Shown in pieces: positions 47,101-62,100 of a stretch of DNA of 64,000 bases (position 1 is its first letter; every line of letters starts with the position of its first letter). The stretch spans positions 331,754 through 395,753 of the forward strand of contig NMRA01000299.1 in the NCBI GenBank assembly GCA_002633005.1, written 5' to 3'. The position numbers and the translations under genes are program-made. Source of the DNA: Phoronis australis (lineage: Eukaryota; Phoronida; Phoronidae). Under the pieces are notes generated by a model. That model had not been told where the DNA came from and made no database searches. It saw nothing but the letters and a program-made list of their open reading frames with translations.

Positions 47101-50100
47101 AGCAGCGCTAAATTCTCACCGTATACGTCCAGGCCTATCGGCTGAACATTTCAGTGCATGCGGCAACCTCAGGGCTTAGTTCTGTTCTTTAGGTATGGGC
47201 AAAGACAAAGTCTATGGTGCATGATGCGCATTCATTGACAGCTAACTGTAGCAATGGATTTGTTCAATCGAGATGTACAAATCTTTTTTATGCTGCTAAA
47301 CTAGGATACCTTAAGTTTAAGGACCTGCTTTTCAGAGATGGACTGTATGTGTTGTAATGAAACAGTCGGCGAGTTGCTGATATTTATTGAGGTATTTAAA
47401 ATTCCAAGATAAGAAAGCACAACACCTTTAAATCTGTCTGCTGAAAGTGGTGCACCAGCTGACACTACTAGTATTCATGTAAAAAACGCAAATAACACAT
47501 GGACGCCACACTATAAACAACTCTGTGCTAGAAATTGAAATGCCAGTAGATGATCCAAACAATGATTGGTCAAAGCAGCCAGATGTGTGGATTTACAATC
47601 AGTAGACAGAGTATACATTATAAGACGTATTCATGGCTGACACACAAAAATTGAAGGTTGGGTGGTATCTTGCTGTAACGTAGGAGGCTTATGTTTGATG
47701 ATAGGAATTGTCTTGTATGAATATCTTCGAGGTTGTCTGAATTTCTATTAGAAGCAACTGGAGTTAACAAGAGAATAAACTTGCGTCGCTTAGAAATATG
47801 ATAAATGGTCACGTGAAATCAAAAGCCCACACCGTTCCTTAAGATATCGAAAAAACTAAAAGACCAAGTGCCATTGAAGAAGACGCTGTTTAAAGTCAGG
47901 TCATGAGCAGACTACACTGGAAAAGGTTTTCAGAACAACATAATCAGTCGTTCAAATAAATCTTTCGCTCACCGATCACGAAAATCTTTCCAACCTTCAA
48001 TTCTATGTGGGGAATTCTGTAAGCATTCTAGCTTTGATGAACAGGTTAAGTATTTACTTAAATATATTGAAATATTTCATAACCAGTAATAAAACCTGTT
48101 TGGTGTAAATTTAGCAGTGCCACGTGTGATGCGTTTCAAAGAAAAAATACACGGCAAAACTTAGCGTGTGCATTTTATGATTAGCACGTGTGTATCTTTT
48201 AATTTATTCAAACATGTACTTCCTAAAGTATCATGGTCTAGGTCAAAATATGCTATTATGCCTTTGGAAATAAGACTGTTGACATTTTTTGACTACTTTG
48301 AGATTAGTATAAACCCCAATGTGGAACAACTTGAAAAGTATTTGCATTTACATCTTTCACATTTTGCATACTCAAAAGTGTCTTATGTTAATTTGACTCT
48401 TTAATTACACGTGAGCTGACCCACCTGGGCCCATTTGCATAAAAGTTATATGCCGCATAATAGCAATGACGTCGCATTATCACGCACCACCATGTTATTG
48501 TCGAATAATTTACCTGACGTCATGCAACAATCAAACTTGATGTTTTATGCAACCTAGCCTTGATGTAACTGTTCCAGGTACATAAGAGTGGTGGCAGATG
48601 TGCTGTTTATTCAAATGATATGTGGGTAATTGAAAATGGACAAAGCAAAAGCATAGCAGATAGTTTCCTGGTCGTATCCAGCAACTTTATGTGAGTGGGC
48701 TTTGAAGGGATTAGTAATTTTCTGTTTTTTTCAACTGTGCAGGACAGTTTTTATCACTTAGCACTTCTTATGGGATGTGTGTGTTATTCTTCAAGATGTA
48801 TTCACTTATTCCAAGAAATTGTAGAAGCTGAGCTTAAATATAAACGCATATTACTGTTTTGCATTGCTCTTGATGGTACTAGTTAGTATTATTTAATCAT
48901 GACAGGAAGGTTGTGGTTTTCCTATTCTGGTCATTACCTTCATTTATCGGTAACTGACTAAACTTGTTGTTTGAAGTTAAAGAATTTTGTCGCGAAATGA
49001 ATTGCTTAAAAGCAATTTGTTTGCAGAGTAATTAGTAAGGCCCATTTGAGAGCAGAAATTGGTCATACACATTTCGTTTGGGTGGTATGTGAACAAGAAT
49101 ACAGCTTGCACACTGTGCATGTGTTCACTTGATCGGCCAGTATTGTTGAGTGTTGCTAACATGTGACTTCACCTGGTAGGTAAGGCTGTAAACTGGCCAA
49201 TATTTAGCTTTAGTTAGTTACTTTCCTTTATTTTTCTTGCTAATGCTCAATTTGTATAAAATTTAAAATGTTAATCAAATTGTAAGGTTAGGCGCTTCCA
49301 CTTGATTGCAAGGCTGCGCCAATATCCAGAATTATGAGTGAAATACTTGAGCAAAAATTAAGCAAAAATTTTAAACACCATGTGATTGAAGTTTGACTTG
49401 TCCGTTGCAAAACGGTTTACACTGCCATGCATTCAATTGAGCACTTTAACGCTTAAATAATTTAAATATTTAAAGTTTGTTGAATGACAATCACTGAAAT
49501 TGAAAGGAAAATACACAAAGCAACCACTTTAATGCATGCATATAAACATGGAATGTCGGTAGTGCTTACTAGTTTCACACACATATAAACATGGAATGTC
49601 TGTATGCACTTACTAGGTGCATATACATATATAAACATGGAATGTATGTGTCTGTATGTGCTTACTAGGTTCATGCACATATAAACATTGAATGTCTGCT
49701 AGGTGCATACACATATTATATAAACGTGGAATGTATGTACAAGCTTGCTAGGTGCGTGCACATATAAACACGGTAGTTTTTTTCTTTAATAAAGTATTTC
49801 TGATATAGGCATATGGACCTAATTATGTGCCTATGTGGTGCTAAGTCAGAACGGCTGAACTGAGCATCTGTTCCTTATACCTTTTTAGTTTATTAGGCCT
49901 TAACGAACTACCAGATGGCCCGTTAGTGTCAACTTCTTGTTCCCAGAATTCCTCATGTCCAAATGCCAGTATCTCCCCTTGCAGTGCTATATTCGTCTGT
50001 TGCGTGGTTGGTGTGAGTGGAATGTGTCGTCACGGCAGTTCTTGCTCGGACAGAGCTACTTGAACTTCAAGTAAGTACTTGTTTTGTATTGTTTTACTAC

Positions 50101-53100
50101 AAAACCTGTCTAAAATATGGTATTTACTATCGTCTGGCACCCTTAGATCCGCCCACATGTGTCAGTCAGTGGACATATTTTCTCTGTCTGAGTGGCCTGC
50201 GTTCTGCTTCCATCTCTACGTCTCACAAGTTTCTGGAGGATCTTTGTGAAATTCTGCAGTCTCATTACTAAGTCAGTTTTTGGCTTTCATACAAATCGAG
50301 AGTATTATTAAAAATAAGTAGGAACCTTTTCATGCAACGTTCCTAATTTAAGGACCAAGACCTTAATTATTGTGACTCAATTAAAGGCTCAGTTTGTAGT
50401 TGTATTATTACTAATAATATAACTGAAAACTGACAGTTGCTTATTTAGAAAATGTCATTAGTCCAAGAAGAGGTCATAATAAAAATAAAGTCAGTGATAG
50501 GAAAGTATAACATCTGTGCGTACAGAATGACACAAATACCCAAAAGATTTAGGGAACTTAGTTGAGTTCTTATTTGGGACTGTTTCATATAACCGGGTAC
50601 TAATATATAAACTGAGGTCTTGTAACTAAGAAAACGAAGACTTGCCCTCTTAACACGAGCATATAGCATCTACTCCACTATTTTTTAATTAATTGAATAG
50701 CACTTTGCTACTCCTTGGTCACATCTGAACTTCTATATGGTCTCACTCCACGTATACTGCACAGGTGTCAGTTTGTAGCAAATGTGTTACCATGATGAAA
50801 CCTTTGTTGTGGCTATCCTGTAGACTGTACTCTTGTGTTGTATTTTTATGCCTTCATCTCTGTCTGTCTGTCCGTCTAGCGTCCGTTTGTCCGGCGTCCG
50901 CTGCTGTGTCTCCAAAACCCTTTGACGTACATTCATGAAATTCTGCACAAATAGTCCTATCATGGATGGGATGGCATGAGTGAACGTTTGGACGGATTTG
51001 ACTACCGGTGTGCCCCCTAGTGGCAGTTTTAGCTTTTACGCTTACCTTGATATCTTCAAATGTCCTCGACGTATTCTCATATAATTTAGTATATAGGCAT
51101 CTCTTAGTGAGTTGTCACTCTCCTGTTTTCGGATGGATTCGACGTAGTTTGCGTCACCTAGTGGCCATTTTACTGTACTAGAGGATGATTGTGAAAGTTG
51201 GCACATATCTTCTTACTATGAAGTGGACGGGTGACGATGATTTTCCGACAATTACAACACTACTCTGGCGCCTCCTAGTGGCAGTTTTGTTTTTTTTACG
51301 CCTATGGCTGTATCTTTACTAAATTTAGTAAGTGTATTGATATGCTGTTAAAGGAGTATGCCACCCAAAAAACAACCCATTTTGTATCAATTTAGATCGA
51401 GTAGTTCTACTCGATAACGGCACGTTCGGTTGCGTTACCTGATGGCAGATGGAGGTGTTGAAATTATTCAGTGACTCAGCAGTTCACAACACGGGTTACT
51501 GGTGTCGGGTTATCGCTTGAATTCATCGCTTAACACCAATAAATAATTGAACTTCGACGTAAAACCCTTAAAAATACACCGATTTCTTATAAAAACGAGT
51601 TGTTTCATTTCGCTGTTAACGGATTTATTTTTATTTGGACACACCATAGCCTACAAAGTTTGGAAGGCCAATTTACCAAGGTCCATAGCAGGAGTTTGGG
51701 GTCTGTTCGGAGATAAATTCGAAGTATTCTTCCGTGAAATACAGACAGGAGAACCTAGAACTTAGTTGTTTAGACTTATGATTTTTTTGAGTTATAAACA
51801 CACAAAACGCTTGTTATCCCGACCAGGGCTCCGAACCCAATCAGGCCCATCGCGGGTGTACTGACTCGCTATCCCGGCCAGTGGCTCGAAACTCGATCAG
51901 GCCCGTCACTGACACGAACATAAACCAGCTTTAGTTGGAAACTAAACTGACAGCCAGGAAAAGACTATAATAGTGAGCCAAAGAAATAATGGGAATTAGC
52001 CACGAAACTAAAAATCTACTTACTAATTGTCGGGGGCCGCAAAGTCGGGTTCCCCTTCCACAGACCGTCAGGGCAAAGGTTGCACAGTAACAATGATTTG
52101 AATAATGTATTTGTTTTTCTGAATATAGATTCCCCTAACATGTGACCATAGATGTAAAATTGAGTAATTGTTTCACAACAGCTTTCTGTCAGCAAACACT
52201 GAATTAGCATGCGCTCACACGGCCTCAGTGCCCGGTCATTGCCGGCATCAAAACCCGGTAATGCAGTGGTTTATTCATTACTGGCTTCTCAACATTTGCA
52301 CTCACAAATACTGCAAAGGCATTACAAATTGTATCTAATGAGACAGACTTTTTCAGTTTTATATAAACATTAGTTAGGATAAGAATAATTCATTTTGAAA
52401 AAGAACGCAGAATAATAAAAGTCTACGTGGCAATTCGACCGGCGCCAATCCCGACTTAGTTAGTCAAGAGCTCATTCGACGAAGACTTCACGGATCAGAT
52501 CTGTAGGTTTCACAGCTGTCAATTCAAACCGGAATAAACTGATCAAGAAATACTAGAGAGGCGCCGTGAACATGCACAGGCAACAGAACGTATGGATAGT
52601 TCTTTGGTAAGCCGGAATTCGTCACAGAAACCACTGTCGACGAAATGCCGCCACAGACACGGAGATGTTTCACAGCCTCATACTTACTATTAACAGCGTG
52701 CCTTTCATTCTTCACAACCACGAGCCACTTCCTAAGCATTTCGGGCTCTCATGGAAGTCGGAAAAACGATGAACCCGCTTTCTTCGCAGCTTCATAGTTC
52801 GGACAAGTGGGAACCGATGCACCGCGATATAGCGGCTTTCACTATGCAGACGAACCACTGACGTTGCTGCGTCGTTTCTCACCTTCCTCACAGGTTAACG
52901 CGACACCTCTCGGCAAGGTGAGGTCGACCGTATAAGAGGCGATGTGTATATAGACCGATGGAGACGGTAAAAAAGACTAATTAAATAGGGTGGCATTCTC
53001 CTTTAACGGAGGACGACATTTTTGAGACGGATATGACCATTTGTGTGCCACCTAGTGGCAATTTTATTTTTTTACGTTTACCTCTGTATGTTCAAAGGTC

Positions 53101-56100
53101 CTCAACATATTTTCATAAAATTTGGCATACAGGCTTCTGTTAATGAGGTGTCGCTATCTCTCAGTTTTCAGATGGATTCGACCTAGTTTGCGCCACCTAG
53201 TGACCATTTTTACTGTTTTCGAGTCTGTTTTTTAGCGTCCACTTGTCTTTCAACCAAACCACGTTCAGGATAATTGTGAAAATTGGCTTGTATGTTTTTG
53301 ATATGAAGTGGATGGCTGACGATGATTGTCCGACGACCTTGACTACTGTGGCGCCTCCAAGTGGTAGTTTTGTTTTTTGCGCTCATGGCTGTATTGCCTA
53401 AACTGTGCGCAGGATCTTTACTTTATTTAGCAAGTGTATTTTTATACTGTTGACAACGGACCACGACGATTTTCGGACGGATCTGACTTCTGGTATGCCC
53501 CCTATTGGCAATATAGTTTTTTATGTTTACTAGTCTGTATCTTCAAAGGTCGTCATCAGATTTTCATAAAATTTTGAATATAGGCATCTATTGGTGAGAT
53601 GACGCTATCTTTCTGTTTTTGTATGGAATCAAGGTATTTTGTGCCACCTAGTGGCCATTTTTGCTGTTTTCAAATCTTGTTTTTGGCGTCCACCCCTCGA
53701 TCAACCAAATCATTCTAGGGATGGTTTTGAAAATTGGCGTATATGTTTTCAGTGTGAAGAGGAGGTTTTTTGATGACGACTGACTACTGTGGCGTCTCCT
53801 AGTGGTAGTTTTGTTTTGTTTTTCGCCCATAGCTGTATTTCCAAAACCCACTGCAGGATCTTTATTAAATGTAGTTTGTGAATTTATATGAAGATAAGAG
53901 ATGGCGACTTTCAGGTGGTTCGAACGGACGCTGTGGCCACAAGTGGCAATTTCATTTTGTTCTGTTTTCATTTGTTTCTCTGAAGTTCCTTGACATGTTT
54001 TTATGAAATATGGCATGTTCCCATTTTTGGATGGATTGTACGTTTTTGTGCTATCTAGTGGCCCTTTTTATGATACAAATAAAAAACCCTAAAAGCACAC
54101 CATTTGCGATGCATTTGTGGGTGCATTTCAACGCTCCGCTTTGCTCTTGTACTAGTATGAGCTATTTGGCATAGTTAAGTTGTTAAGACTTACCAGACCA
54201 TCCCAAAATGACAATGTTCTATTAAATGTCTCTCACTGTCTTTTTAGTGAGCCTGACAAAGCCCTCAATTGCTTCCTGTCTGCAGTTCATGGAGTGAGAA
54301 ATGAAGAATTTCTCATCAATAAACTACTACAGGCTGAGGACACATCGCTTCAGAAACTTGAAGTTTTATACTACCTGAAGGTTTGTTTGTGTGGCCTTTT
54401 TTCTCTTTCTTTTACATGGAGTTTGATAATATGAATGTCAATGATATCAAAAGGAATTGAGGAAATTTGATTTTTGCCATTCAGTCTTGATGACCTTTGG
54501 GACATTCTCATCACATTTTGTATTGACTGTACTTCGGGAGCAAGTTTTCTGTTATACAGAATTTGTTGAATACACGACACTTTTCATTTTTCACGGTCTT
54601 TATTCCGTTGCGTTCATACTTTCTGAACAAAACTCTACTCTCTACTGAACATAGATACAGTAACTGACCTAGCGACATAATTAAAAAGACACACGATATT
54701 TCGAAACATACTTGTTTCATTCTCAAGTGAAGATAAAATGACGCAGTAATGCCACCACAGAGTATAAGCTGACGACACACACAGTGAGACACGGCGGGTG
54801 TGAAATACTGCAAAGAATGACTAAAGAATTAGGGTAACAGGAAAGTCACGCAAACAAGTGTAACGTGCGGCGCGACCCTGTTTGCTGCTCATTCAAAATA
54901 GGCTTCTCAAAAGCAATTAAAAGGGACTCTAATACTTTCAAACGCAGCACATCTTGCTCCACGTAGCGAATTGACGTGTTTTCCACAATTTCTTGACGGG
55001 TCAAGAAATTGTGGAAAACACGTCAATTCGCAGTGAAAAGTGTCGTGTATTCAACAAATTCTGTATAACATTTTGTATTGTGAACATTCATTTTCAAAGG
55101 GGTTTTCTCATTTTAAGTTTTTTGGAAATGCTCATTTTCATATCTGAAGTAAATTGTTACATAAGATATTCTCCTGAGTTTTCTGTGCTAAACTAAAAAA
55201 ATAGCATTGCATGAAACTATAGCATTAAATATTCATACATCTTGATGCAATGAGGGCCAATTAAGGTTTTTCAAAAGTCAGGCTTGATGTTTGTTCGAAT
55301 TGTTAATTTTGGTTACCGTAATGACTAGGGAGTTGCTTGTAAAATATTTTTAAAATCTTGTTACTTTATGTTTGCAGGGTGTCAAGTTTCGTATTTTTTT
55401 CCTATTTTTTCCTATTTTTTGAGACTCCTATTTTCCCCTACTTTGCTGTGAAATTCCTATTTTTTCCTATTTTTCACTCATGGTGAGTCCAAATAAAAGG
55501 CCAGCAATAAACCGCTGTTTCTCAAACCTGACATTGTGCTTAAAATAATAGATGCTGCAGGGTTAGGTGAACTTGTTTGTTTGATCTTCAAACACATCAC
55601 AACTAGGGGCATCTAGTTGTGTTTTTACACTCTTGAAAATTGGATAGGTACAAGAGCATTACCTATACCCCCTATCATGCAAATTGTTATACATGAATTG
55701 TGCAGACAACGCTTCATTGTGGTGAAACTACTTGGAATAATTGTATTTTAATAACAATGAAACGTAAGTTAATTAAAGTGGTAAACAGACAAGGAACTGG
55801 TCATTGGTGAGAGTACATGAAGGGAACTAGAGAAACTACTGAAGCGTAAGCCTGAGATGAAGAAGTCATCCATATGCGCTCTTTCTTCATTGTTTCCATA
55901 CAGTGCTAGGGTGAACAAAGCAAAATACTAATTTCATCAGAAACACTTGATAAGAGTCTTAAATGGTAGCTTTAAACATGCCATTTATACAACTTTTTTA
56001 CAACTTTTTGAATTTTTTAAATCGATTAGGCGGTTCTGGAATTATTTAAAATTTAGAGCCTCAAAAATGGCATTTTTCAGCAAACAGCACCCAGTAATTT

Positions 56101-59100
56101 CAGGCCATAGAAAACAACAAATTTAGACAACTATATTGGACAATCCATAGCTTAGTGTGTCCCTAAAACAAAATGGAGAGTTCTGTACAAGTTGGTTAAC
56201 AATATGGCATCGACACCAAGTCACATGCTATTATATTTTGCACCAAGAACAAAAACAATTGAAAAATTCACCAACTTTTGGAAGAACATTTTTGCTCATG
56301 GAGCTATTTGAACAAACGATGTTTTGAAAAGAGAGCAACTTATTACTTTGAAAATGATGGAACACATCAAGAATTACTATGGTTTAGTGAAAATGTTTCT
56401 TTTGTTCCAAAATATTTTATAACAATTCTAAAAAATGAAATTTGTAAAACAAGTGAATTCAAAAGGAGTAAAAAGTAGAAGTCTAGTCTTTTTCAGAATA
56501 TTTTGTCATTTATTTGTGAGGTTATGTTAATTATTATTTTTCCCAAGTAAGATCAATGTTTTTACAATCATATGTTGCACACCATATGATGAAAAACGAT
56601 AATGTGCATTTTTGATTGAACAAAATTAAATTGGAGTTAAAATTTTAAGGAATTTTAATCAGTTTCGTTCCCATCAAATAATATAGGAACTGAGAGGTGT
56701 TGTGTTGGCTACCATCCAAAAGAGCATACTTGATGCACTGCAGAGTTGACTGGACAATTACCAGTATTTTTGTGAAAAATGTAATTGGCTAAAAATGAAA
56801 CTGTACCACCACGGGGTAGAAAAAGTGTAACAAAAATATTTTTGAAGAAAATTGGAAAAAAGAAACTGACATTTCCCAAAACTGAAGTTGAAATTGAATT
56901 TTGAAAATATTCTGTACTATTTGGGCCACTTTTCGTAATTTAGAAAAGTTTTGACTGGTTCTGTTTAATACATTTGACCAATCATGTCCGAGTTTAGTGT
57001 GAACCATGGAAAGATCAACGTGGTTCTTGAAAAATGACTGAGTTTACCTTTTTGGAAGTGTTCCTAAATGGAAATGGTGAAATAAAGTGAAAAAAGTTGG
57101 ATTAGGACACAAATGGTGATTACAATGCTGAGTGTACAGTTTCAGGATTTTTCCAGGTACGAGACTGATGAGGCAGTAAATTAAAAAAGGGACATTCTCT
57201 CACATTTATATCATAAAACGTTCACTCAGGGTTCAAAGTAGAATTTTCAGCACAGTTTCGTATAAATATTACCGGTATCACAATTGGTTCAGAAATGGCC
57301 ATTTAACAGCTGAGTTTGACCCAAGCTGTAAGTCACAAGAATTTACCTGTGAGTGAAAAATGTGTGAAGTGCTCGATTTACTTCAAATATTTATTAATGC
57401 CCTCATTTTTTGCAATGAATATTAGCAATAGGAAGAATAAAAAACATTTCATTGGCATAGTTTTCATTTTCCACCACTTAGCGTGCTAATAGATATGAGC
57501 TTATGAAAATCATGAAAAATGGCAAAATTTCGCTCTTACTGAATTTTGGCCATATTTGCTCACCCTAACAGTACCTCCAATGTTGCTTGCTACTTTACTG
57601 CTGAGTCTTCTGATACGGAAAAGCAAGAGCTTTGTCAGTGGTAGTTGGAACATTCAAAAAAACTATTTGAGTCCGAAGATAATCTTGCTAAAGAAGAAGA
57701 AAATGTCTTTGGAGCGTTCAAGGTTGTTAGAGGCTAATGTGAAACTCCGAGAAGCATTGTCTAGTTCATCAGCAGTCTCCAAGCAGTCAGTAACCGTTGC
57801 ATCCATAATGAACTGAATAAACGTATTAATGAAATCCATAGAAAACGTAAGCATATTGAAAGCAAAACTCATCCAGTCTGCAAAGAAATCCAACAAAGCA
57901 TAGACTGTATGCCCAGTTTCGCTGAGAACATTAATTTGTTGAGTGTAACTTATAAATTGTGTAAATTTTCCGTATGTGGACTGATATGTAGATTGTTTTG
58001 TGGTTTAAAGCTATTTTTTCGAGTTTTGTGCATAGACAACAATTTAAAAAATACTCCTATTTTTTCCTATTTTGTCATAATTTTTTTCTATTTTTCTACT
58101 GAAAATTTCCTATTTTCCTATTTTTTCAAAGCCTTATGTTACTTGACGCCCTGTGTTCGTAATAGTAAGAGGATAGCAAATATTAGCGCCGTACGCCTTA
58201 GCAGCAATCTTAAAACTAGTTTGGTGTTACTCCATTTTAAATGTTGTTTGCTATTCATACTGTAGATCCATATCAAACCTCTATGTTTGCTGTAGCTGTG
58301 TTAGGCACCAGAGTATGTTCCATTGATATGTTCTGGTCACATAAAAGCCTACTCTGACATTCTTCGTTTCAGGTTATCCGGTTGTTTGGGGACTTCCAGC
58401 TGCCTCTGCAGGTTATATCCCTGGCTACGACAGCCATCAGTTGTGCAGAACTGGATGATGAGAACATAGTAAGTTGAAATGTTCTGTTGCCAAGAAGCTT
58501 TGAGATATCGTGAGCCTGTTTCTCTAAGACTCTATGGCCTTCCAGGGCTCGACATTAACTTTTATTTTAACTTGCTCAATCGGACAAGTACAAATGAAAT
58601 TTACTTGTCCTGACCTGTAAGACACTTGTCCAAAGGTAATTAAACTCAAATTATACTTTTCAAACATATATGAATGTCGCACATAATATCTGTTAGCACA
58701 AGCTCAATAAACATGGGTAAGAGCATATATTACATGACTTTTAAATTTTGCACAAGTTTATTAAAGTAGGTATTTGTATTTGGATTTCACCAGTGAACAC
58801 GCTTTAAGTTTACCCTGGCTTTTCAATTCAGTTATATGTTTTTTATAAGCTGCTGAGTGAGCTGTCGACTGTTTGTGACTTTTCAAAGATTCGATAATGA
58901 ACACATCTGACCCAGACGCAAGAGATGAACTGTTTGTGCCGGCGTATTTTTCGCACGGGACACAACACATTTTATTTCTGGTCCCTATCATACCGTAACC
59001 AGCCAAAATCTTCCATCCATTTCGGAAGGAATTCCAGTTTTCTTTTTTTGGTTTCATACTGTTGCTTGGTGGCTTCACGCTATTTGGTTTGGTGACCAGT

Positions 59101-62100
59101 TGCAAGATTAGAGCTCCTTGACTTGAAACCATACGCAAACTAAATATCTATTTCAACATTGCAACAGTAGACACCGGCGCAGACGACAGTTTCCACATAT
59201 GCCGTAAGACAGTCAAATGTAAGGTTTTATTAAATACTATTTAATAATAGTACGTGCTAGCGAATTATCGCTACTACACGTGAGTCTTTATACATAAATC
59301 ATAAATTGTAACGATCAGTGTGTTGGTTGACGAGCAAATGATTGACATTTGATTTACTGTACTCGTCCGTATTATCACCCAGGGCATTTAAATTGGGAAT
59401 CTTAAAAAACGGGGTGGGCGGTAAGCCGAGCATAGGTAGTTAAAATCGAAATTTGGGAATTGTTGCTTACTGCACGGAGGACCGATTTTACCCTGACGGA
59501 GCTACACTGACGTCGGACTTCAACCATATCAGTTAAAATATAGGTTGGGTATTGAAGTAATGGACTTTGAAGGTTTGCAAATACGATACAGTGGCGTCGT
59601 GATCCTGATCGTCATTTTTTTACGCACCTCGGTTGCTGCTGGTCATCTCTTAGAACTAATGTATTCCTACCGGTGGGCGTCCGTTCAGTAGGGCAAGTTT
59701 CTTGAGAGAAAAGACATCTTAAACAAAACTCCGCCAGTTCGTGGTGTATTTTTAAGGGAAGCACTTGATTGTGTGAAGATTTGCTTCCTGCTGGACACTT
59801 AGGCAACCAAACATGTGCTGATGATTGACAGGTCTTCTTACTGAATACTTTGAACAGTGTAACATTTTATATACATCGTATATTTCTTTTTGAGTTCAAA
59901 GCCAACACCGCTGTCGTTCAAAGCACGTGCTCAACACTCGGACGCTACTAGGCAACAGGGGTACTCGGTCAGTTGCCAAATTAATGAAGCAAAAACGCAT
60001 CTTGTAAAAAGTCATGAGGCATATCAAAAGTTCAAAAAATAAGTTTTTGTCCACATTCCACATGGACAGAATGTTCGACTGGCGCTAATGACAAATTGAT
60101 TATTTTGCGTTCTTGCCTTTGGTTGGGCACTTCTATTTTGGTGTCAGAAGTGAAAGTCATTAAAAACATGCGTTTAACCAAGACGGGAACAGCGACACAA
60201 GTTGGCCTGTCACAATGAACCGTGTCTTTTTTTATTACAATGCTCAGGGTAGTTATGTTTCGTGTACTGTCACGGGGAATCACCGAAATGTTGGCCACTG
60301 ATGCGATATCCCTGTCAAGTACGTACTGCTTTGTTGGTTCTTCTACAGCAAATGAAATAAATTCGACAAGCGCTGTCTCAGTGATCAGTGCATGCCGACA
60401 TGAGTTCCACGCGTGAGCCAAAGGAAACAATTCTCCTTCAGTGGCATGAGATTACGGGTATTTTACCACCCATAGACATCTTAATACATTTACCGGGCGC
60501 GCGCTACTCAGATACATGAAGCTCGCGTTGTCAATATAACACCATATTGTAGAGTGTTACTCAGGACAAAAGTGGCAGACAACATTGGGAGCCCTACGGC
60601 ATTAATCAGAAAATCCGGGGGCTCGCAGTGTTATGCCTGCACCCAAGGAGTTAATTATTTGGTCCTGCCCTTGAGTCATGGGTTTTTTGGTTCGGCCATG
60701 GAGCTTAGTGGTGCTGCCACTAGGTTATTATGTTCTGCCAATACAGTTTAAGCGGAGCAACTGTGCGTTGTTTCCAAATCAGTCCTGGTGATTGAGGCCA
60801 TGTAAGATCAATTAAAAAGATAGTTATTGACCAGCAGATGGTGTTGTCCAATGATGATGCTGTTCATTAATTGTAATTAAGTAACTTTCTCGCCAGCCAT
60901 CCAAATCAGTATATCTAAAAGTTAGAATAGTTTATTCTCTATTGAAATATATACTGCTTTAAAAACTCATTTCTTAATATGCATTCCAAAATCAGATGTT
61001 TTCTGTTTTATCAAAACAAACAAATCCCTGCAAAATCTGTACTTATGTCGAAGTTGACATTGGAAATTTTGTAGATTTGCACTGCTTGCTTACTAGCTCT
61101 TTGTTTTGCGACTCAAAACTTGCGCAAAAAGTAAAGTGCATAGTAACCAAAATTTCAAACCTGTGCGACTGAATTGTGCATCTGAGCTATAGTAGAGCCA
61201 AAATACAGAATTTCCCACTTGAAACAGAGTGGAAAAATACCCAACCAAGTTTTAACTTAGTGTAGCATTAAATAATGACCTCGTGAAAAATGACCCCAGT
61301 TAGTTTTTTCACAAGGTCTAAATTTAATGTGAAGAATTTTCATCCCATGAAAAAAATTACGTCACGTCTGTGAAAACCTGTCTCGTCATTATTCAACGGT
61401 TTCAAGCAACAGGGGGTTAGGATAAGCAGACAGGTTACTCGCAATTGGCGATCTTTCAACAATGTTCGATTCGTCGATGTTTAGGTCTGGGGGTCATCTG
61501 AGTTGGAGCGCGGCAAGGGAAATTTTGCGTTTTCAATATATGCCGCAATTAGGGAGTGAAAGTACTGAACGGCGTGCAGACCAGGAATATGGTGTGGGGG
61601 AGTTGGGCTGAAGCGAAAACAATCACTATTTTTCTAACAGTCATCCTTCATTCAGTTGCCCAAATTAGCAACTCTGGCCAATTTTGCACTGCTCATCCCC
61701 ACACGTACTGGGATCGCCTAACACTTTGTAAAGAACTTTATCGCCACCAAGTGCGTACTCTGCGCACTCTAACTAACAGTTTCGAAAATATAGAGTGTGG
61801 TCAAACTCCGAACGCTTGCATAAAAAGTTTGCTGCATAATTTGGCGCCTCAGGTGAGACTGATTATTGCGAATTCTGCTCATTATTTCACTACACTTCGC
61901 AGACGTTGAACATGTTCACCTGCTTAGCAGCTGGTAACTGTGCTGTCGTTTTAATCCAGTTGTGGTCACGTGCTGAACCATTTTTCCTGTTTCATTAGTG
62001 CACTCCCATAATAAACAACTTAACTGACTGTCACGCAGACAAGGATTACAAGCAGTTCCGAATTTCAGTTCAAAATGCTTTCAATATAACAGAATGTGCT

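Noticed and set aside
49947-50070. Alternative acceptor (cag at 49944-49946) for NUP160 exon 17
   Set aside because: It would break the frame with exon 16 and lose residues matching human WPSNPGCLFLE; the acceptor at 49913-49914 also fits the U12 branch site.
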